This document shows positions 4,644 to 7,576 of a stretch of 7,576 nucleotides of DNA, in pieces. Origin of the DNA: Thermoprotei archaeon (lineage in GTDB: Archaea > Thermoproteota > Thermoprotei > Thermofilales > B15-G2). The notes beneath the pieces were generated by a model. That model searched no databases and was not told where the DNA came from. It worked only from the letters and a program-made list of their open reading frames with translations. Numbering within the stretch: position 1 is the stretch's first letter; each line of letters starts with the position of its first letter. The translations under genes were made by a program, and so were the position numbers. Where the stretch lies: the NCBI GenBank assembly GCA_003649445.1, contig QMRV01000084.1, positions 1 through 7,576 on the forward strand. The letters are read 5' to 3'.

Positions 4644-6470
4644 TTGAGTGAAATAGATCGGGAGAAATTACTTTTGGCAACTCATCTCGCTGTAACCTTT
4701 AAACCTGATTTAATGACTAATGATAAGCTAGAAGCAGCGACTAAAGGACATGGAACTCTTGTAATACCCACTATCTGCGCTGCAAACTCGATAGCTGAAG
4801 ACATGTTCAGAGGCCTAGATATAAGACTAGTAGACGCCTCCGCCCCCACCATACCATTAGACATCATAGTTAAAAACGCCATTGAAGCGGCGAAAGAGGC
4901 CGGTGCCTCCCCTGAAAATTCCGCGTTAATCGTAGCGGCTCTAACCTACTTCTCAGGAGCCGCCGCCAGAGCCGGAGTTCCCATGGCTAACAGAAAACTC
5001 GGCGCTCTGGCTAGAATACACGCTGGGGCTTGCAGGACGAGCGCCATAGCATTGTCGACGAACAAGTTTACACATAGAGTAACGGCCTTCCCTGCTTATA
5101 AAGCCGTCTACGAAATGCTGGTAGAGAAAAAGCTCACTAAAGTTGACGGAGCTAAACTACCGCCGTTTATAGCTGGCGGAGCTATTTACGGGCACAGTGC
5201 ACTTGGTGAGGATATAAATGTGCCTGAGCTAGCTAAGAACGCGGCTAAAGTTGCGACTGAGGCTATGATAAAGGCTATGGAGGGCGCCGGGATAACAGCT
5301 TATCCCTTATGGCCTGCTTTGATAGGCGCCGCCGTTACGATGGAAATTGTACATCCTGACTCATTCCTAGGAGAGGAATATGGTCCCTTCGGTACTGTAG
5401 ACTCGGCTTACGCCGCTGGTTTGGGCGCTGTGGAAGCTGCTAAGCTACCGCCTAAGATTCACGTAAGAGGTACGGGAGAGGAGTTTGACACGGCTAGAGT
5501 TATCGGAGACTTCGGGCTTATTTTGAAGGATATAGGGGGGCCATCTGTTATAGGCTCTATGGCCTTAAACGAGATTTTCGCTGGCTTCCAGGAGTCGGCT
5601 ATTATAGGAGCTGGATTCTCGGGCGGGCCTGTTAATCCGCCTCTAGGACACCTATGTGGAGACGTGGTGCCTACTCTAAGGCTTTTGATAAAGTTTAAGG
5701 GAGATGTCTACGCGGCGGCGGAGGAGGTTAAGAAGTACAAGTTGAACTCGTTTATAGACCCGGAGATGGCTATATGTGCCTTAAACACTATAGCTAGGAA
5801 AGCCGAGGAAGTTAGGCGAGGACCTGTTACGAAGACTTGGCTACTGGCTAGCGAGGCTATACGCGACAGAGCGATATACAGGAGAGCTGTTAAAGTATAC
5901 GAGATGCTTAAAGCCGGTAAGAGCTTAGAGGAAGCTGCTAGGGCTTTAGATGAGGAGAGGAAAGCTTACGTTGAAAAGAGAGGTTCAGCTATACTGAGCA
6001 TGTTCACTGGTAAGAAGATAGAGTTAATGTTCACCGAGTTAAGACCGCAGGCTAGGAGGAAAGACAAGTTCACCAAGAAGTACTGGGGCTTTGACTCCTA
6101 CATATCCTTCGACGTAACGATAGACGGCAAGAAATACCACATAGAGAACCTATCAGCCAAAGCCGTGCCCGAGTTCATCTTAGAAGGTAAGGGCGCCGAC
6201 GACCCCAACTACGGGTTAGCCTTGTTCGCAGGCGCGGTAATAGCCCAGGAGCTCCAGTATATAGGCCATACGATAATAAACATAACCGTGCCAGCCGCCG
6301 TAGGCGCCATCATGGGCCTAGATCCAAAAGAAGCGGCTAAATTAGCTGAAAAAGGAGCATACCTAACTCGCGCAATTCCAGGAGGCAAGGATAACGCGCG
6401 CGAAGTAGCTAGGCTCGCTAAAGAAATATACAATATGTTAACTATTGAAAAGCACGAAATACTCCCCTAA
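4644..6470 (+). CDS. 608-residue soluble protein of unrecognised family, possible enzyme
   Basis: I do not recognise this family. The protein is Ala/Gly-rich and mostly helical in character, with no signal peptide and no clear membrane segment, so it is probably cytoplasmic. Motifs that look functional, numbered from TTG 4644, are GHGTLV (35-40), RIHAGACRTS (124-133), HRVTAFPAY (144-152), GGAIYGHSALGED (178-190), HPDSFLGEEYGPFG (237-250), HVRGTGEEFD (273-282), GFSGGPVNPPLGHLCGD (324-340) and YIGHTIINI (539-547). A charged helical linker lies at about 380-475, followed by a distinct C-terminal part beginning near YWGFDSYISFD (480-490). Such clusters of His, Asp, Glu and Gly suggest an active site, perhaps metal- or cofactor-binding. 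It shows none of the LarA features I know. The start is chosen by the AGGTG site six bases upstream; GTG 4635 would add three residues. It is monocistronic with its own promoter and palindrome. Proximity to larBCE allows, but does not prove, use of the NPN cofactor. Confidence 0.85.
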   Translation: MSEIDREKLLLATHLAVTFKPDLMTNDKLEAATKGHGTLVIPTICAANSIAEDMFRGLDIRLVDASAPTIPLDIIVKNAIEAAKEAGASPENSALIVAALTYFSGAAARAGVPMANRKLGALARIHAGACRTSAIALSTNKFTHRVTAFPAYKAVYEMLVEKKLTKVDGAKLPPFIAGGAIYGHSALGEDINVPELAKNAAKVATEAMIKAMEGAGITAYPLWPALIGAAVTMEIVHPDSFLGEEYGPFGTVDSAYAAGLGAVEAAKLPPKIHVRGTGEEFDTARVIGDFGLILKDIGGPSVIGSMALNEIFAGFQESAIIGAGFSGGPVNPPLGHLCGDVVPTLRLLIKFKGDVYAAAEEVKKYKLNSFIDPEMAICALNTIARKAEEVRRGPVTKTWLLASEAIRDRAIYRRAVKVYEMLKAGKSLEEAARALDEERKAYVEKRGSAILSMFTGKKIELMFTELRPQARRKDKFTKKYWGFDSYISFDVTIDGKKYHIENLSAKAVPEFILEGKGADDPNYGLALFAGAVIAQELQYIGHTIINITVPAAVGAIMGLDPKEAAKLAEKGAYLTRAIPGGKDNAREVARLAKEIYNMLTIEKHEILP

Positions 6471-6475
6471 ACTCT

Positions 6476-6492
6476 CATTTTTATGTTTTTCC
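6476..6492 (+). terminator. T-tract terminator after the orphan gene
   Basis: Two T5 runs (6478-6482 and 6486-6490), flanked by C residues, begin eight bases after the stop. They fit an archaeal poly-T terminator that separates this unit from the CBS gene. Confidence 0.5.
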
Positions 6493-6510
6493 CGAAAAGG
6501 ATTTATCCTC
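6493..6510 (+). promoter_or_regulatory. BRE/TATA promoter of the CBS protein gene
   Basis: CGAAAAGG followed by ATTTATCC gives a BRE/TATA pair centred about 26 nt before the ATG at 6531, the spacing of a leaderless transcript; no Shine-Dalgarno motif precedes the ATG. The TATA box is embedded in the dyad AGGAT-TT-ATCCT (6498-6509), a possible but short operator. Confidence 0.55.
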
Positions 6511-6530
6511 AACTTGTGAATATATAATCT

Positions 6531-7445
6531 ATGGGGAAGACCTTATCAGAGCTTAAGATAGGCAGATATCCCCCTGCTGTTGTAGCTTATCCGGATACCA
6601 CGATTTTGGAAGTTTTAAAGGGAATGGCTGAGAAGTGGGTTAGGCACGCTCCTATCGTGGATAAGAAAACGCGTAGAGTTTTGGGAATGGTTTCCGCTAG
6701 GGATATAGTGGATTTCTTGGGCGGAGGTCCTAAGTATAGAATTGTGAAGGAAAAGTACGGAGGGGACTTATACAAGGCTTTAGAAAAAGAGCCTGTCTGC
6801 TCTATAAAGTATATACCGCCTTATGTGTCATTGAACTCTACGCTCTACGAAGTCGTGAATTTGATGATAGGAGGTAATATAGGCGCTCTCTGTGTGGTCG
6901 ATGAGGAGGAGAAGCTCGTGGGGATAATATCGGAGAGACACATTATGAGCTTGATAGAGAGCTACCATACTCTAGTCAAGGTTGCAGAGCTTATGAGCAA
7001 ACCGTTGATATATCTTCCTCCCCAAGCTAGAGTCTTAGATTGTTTAAAAGTTATGCATGAGAAACACATTAGGAGGATAGTTTTAAAAGATCCTGGAGGA
7101 TTGAAGGGTATAGTTACGATTAAAGATGTTGTGAAATTCTTTTCTCAAGATAAAGTATTGGATAATTTAAAACGATTGGGTAAGGAGAATATCTATAATA
7201 CTCCTCTCTCCGTTATAGCTACTAAAGGTGTTGTTTGTATAAATCCGGAGAGGGATATTGGAGAAGCTGTTGAGGTTATGCGTAAATTCAATATCGGTAG
7301 CCTGGTAGTTGTTAATAATAGGGGTAGCGATTTAGGAATTATAACTGAGAGAGATTACATCTTGAAACTTCCCAAGATTAGAGGTGTTGAAATTTTCGTA
7401 GATGCTCAGCTCAAATCTATAATAGTCGGTAGAGTTTTTCTATAA
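6531..7445 (+). CDS. Four-CBS-domain protein, probable adenine-nucleotide sensor
   Basis: This 304-residue cytoplasmic protein consists almost wholly of four CBS motifs, that is, two Bateman modules. They lie at about 8-64 (ending VLGMVSARDIVDFL), 88-145 (ending LVGIISERHIMSLI), 151-207 (ending LKGIVTIKDVVKFF) and 224-282 (ending LGIITERDYILKL). Each ends in the typical G-hydrophobic-hydrophobic-T/S-x-x-D/H signature followed by a helix. CBS pairs commonly bind AMP, ATP, SAM or related ligands and regulate a partner. No catalytic or DNA-binding domain is fused here, so it probably acts through protein contacts. A short tail (283-304) ends IIVGRVFL. The ATG is fixed by a promoter at leaderless distance. 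The target is unknown; neither neighbour identifies it. Confidence 0.9.
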   Translation: MGKTLSELKIGRYPPAVVAYPDTTILEVLKGMAEKWVRHAPIVDKKTRRVLGMVSARDIVDFLGGGPKYRIVKEKYGGDLYKALEKEPVCSIKYIPPYVSLNSTLYEVVNLMIGGNIGALCVVDEEEKLVGIISERHIMSLIESYHTLVKVAELMSKPLIYLPPQARVLDCLKVMHEKHIRRIVLKDPGGLKGIVTIKDVVKFFSQDKVLDNLKRLGKENIYNTPLSVIATKGVVCINPERDIGEAVEVMRKFNIGSLVVVNNRGSDLGIITERDYILKLPKIRGVEIFVDAQLKSIIVGRVFL

Positions 7446-7446
7446 G

Positions 7447-7458
7447 CATTTTTATCTC
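7447..7458 (+). promoter_or_regulatory. TATA-like element before the terminal mini-ORF
   Basis: CATTTTTATCTC directly after the CBS stop resembles the ATTTATCC box of the CBS promoter and is centred about 26 nt before the ATG at 7478. The T5 run (7449-7453) could equally be the CBS gene terminator, or serve both roles. Confidence 0.4.
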
Positions 7459-7477
7459 ACATGTTTAATATGAGTTG

Positions 7478-7567
7478 ATGTATGTAACTACTAGATCTAT
7501 AAGCGTGAAAGTCGCCAAAGGCAGGGTAGAAGAATTCTTTGATAAAGTAGCGATAGAAACTATTTAA
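7478..7567 (+). CDS. Leaderless 29-residue mini-ORF, unknown, possibly truncated
   Basis: ATG 7478 opens 29 codons and ends with TAA at 7565-7567. The peptide begins MYVTTRSISVKVAKG and continues as an amphipathic helix-like RVEEFFDKVAIETI. A short beta strand followed by a helix resembles the start of ribbon-helix-helix antitoxins or regulators, but one helix is missing, so it may be a truncated gene or a real small protein. The TATA-like box at leaderless distance supports the start. The window ends nine bases later, so the downstream context is unseen. No specific function is assigned. Confidence 0.35.
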   Translation: MYVTTRSISVKVAKGRVEEFFDKVAIETI

Positions 7568-7576
7568 AAATATACG

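Noticed and set aside
4644..6470. Assignment of the 608-residue protein as LarA or another named family
   Set aside because: The LarA-type histidine/lysine motifs I know are not visible and the length is much greater than LarA (about 420 residues), so naming it would be guesswork.

Overview
The window looks like chromosomal DNA from an archaeon, most likely a thermophile of the Thermoproteota or a neighbouring lineage, although I cannot name the genus. Four lines of evidence support this. (1) Promoters are BRE/TATA boxes placed about 22-26 nt upstream of start codons, which implies leaderless mRNAs for the first genes of units. (2) Internal genes instead carry Shine-Dalgarno-like GGGAG or AGGTG motifs. 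(3) Transcription ends appear to be plain T-tracts. (4) GTG and TTG starts and AGG/ATA codons are frequent. All confident genes lie on the + strand.

Layout: positions 131-898 encode a polytopic membrane protein resembling an ECF-transporter substrate-binding (S) component. After a T-rich gap, positions 1175-3981 hold a tightly overlapping larB-larC-larE operon, the full known pathway for the nickel-pincer nucleotide (NPN) cofactor of lactate racemase. LarB carboxylates nicotinate adenine dinucleotide, LarE inserts the two sulfurs, and LarC inserts nickel. LarC is one uninterrupted ORF. No LarA (the lactate racemase that uses NPN) is in the window.

A 650-bp AT-rich intergenic region follows. 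It holds a candidate terminator, a possible 38-residue minus-strand ORF, a 33-nt-period direct repeat and three inverted repeats. The best of these is a perfect 14-bp-arm palindrome ending 8 nt before the BRE/TATA of the next gene. That gene (4644-6470) encodes a 608-residue, Ala/Gly-rich, apparently soluble protein of no family I recognise, with several His/Gly-rich motifs. It is the most interesting item: an orphan, probably an enzyme, downstream of a cofactor operon that lacks its client enzyme, behind what looks like a regulated promoter. A 9-mer from its palindrome also occurs just upstream of the larB promoter.

The right end holds a leaderless four-CBS-domain protein (6531-7445), a likely adenine-nucleotide sensor, and a 29-codon leaderless mini-ORF (7478-7567). 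A link between the membrane protein (precursor or metal uptake), LarBCE (cofactor assembly) and the orphan (possible cofactor user) is a hypothesis from gene order and promoter structure. It is not shown by the sequence.
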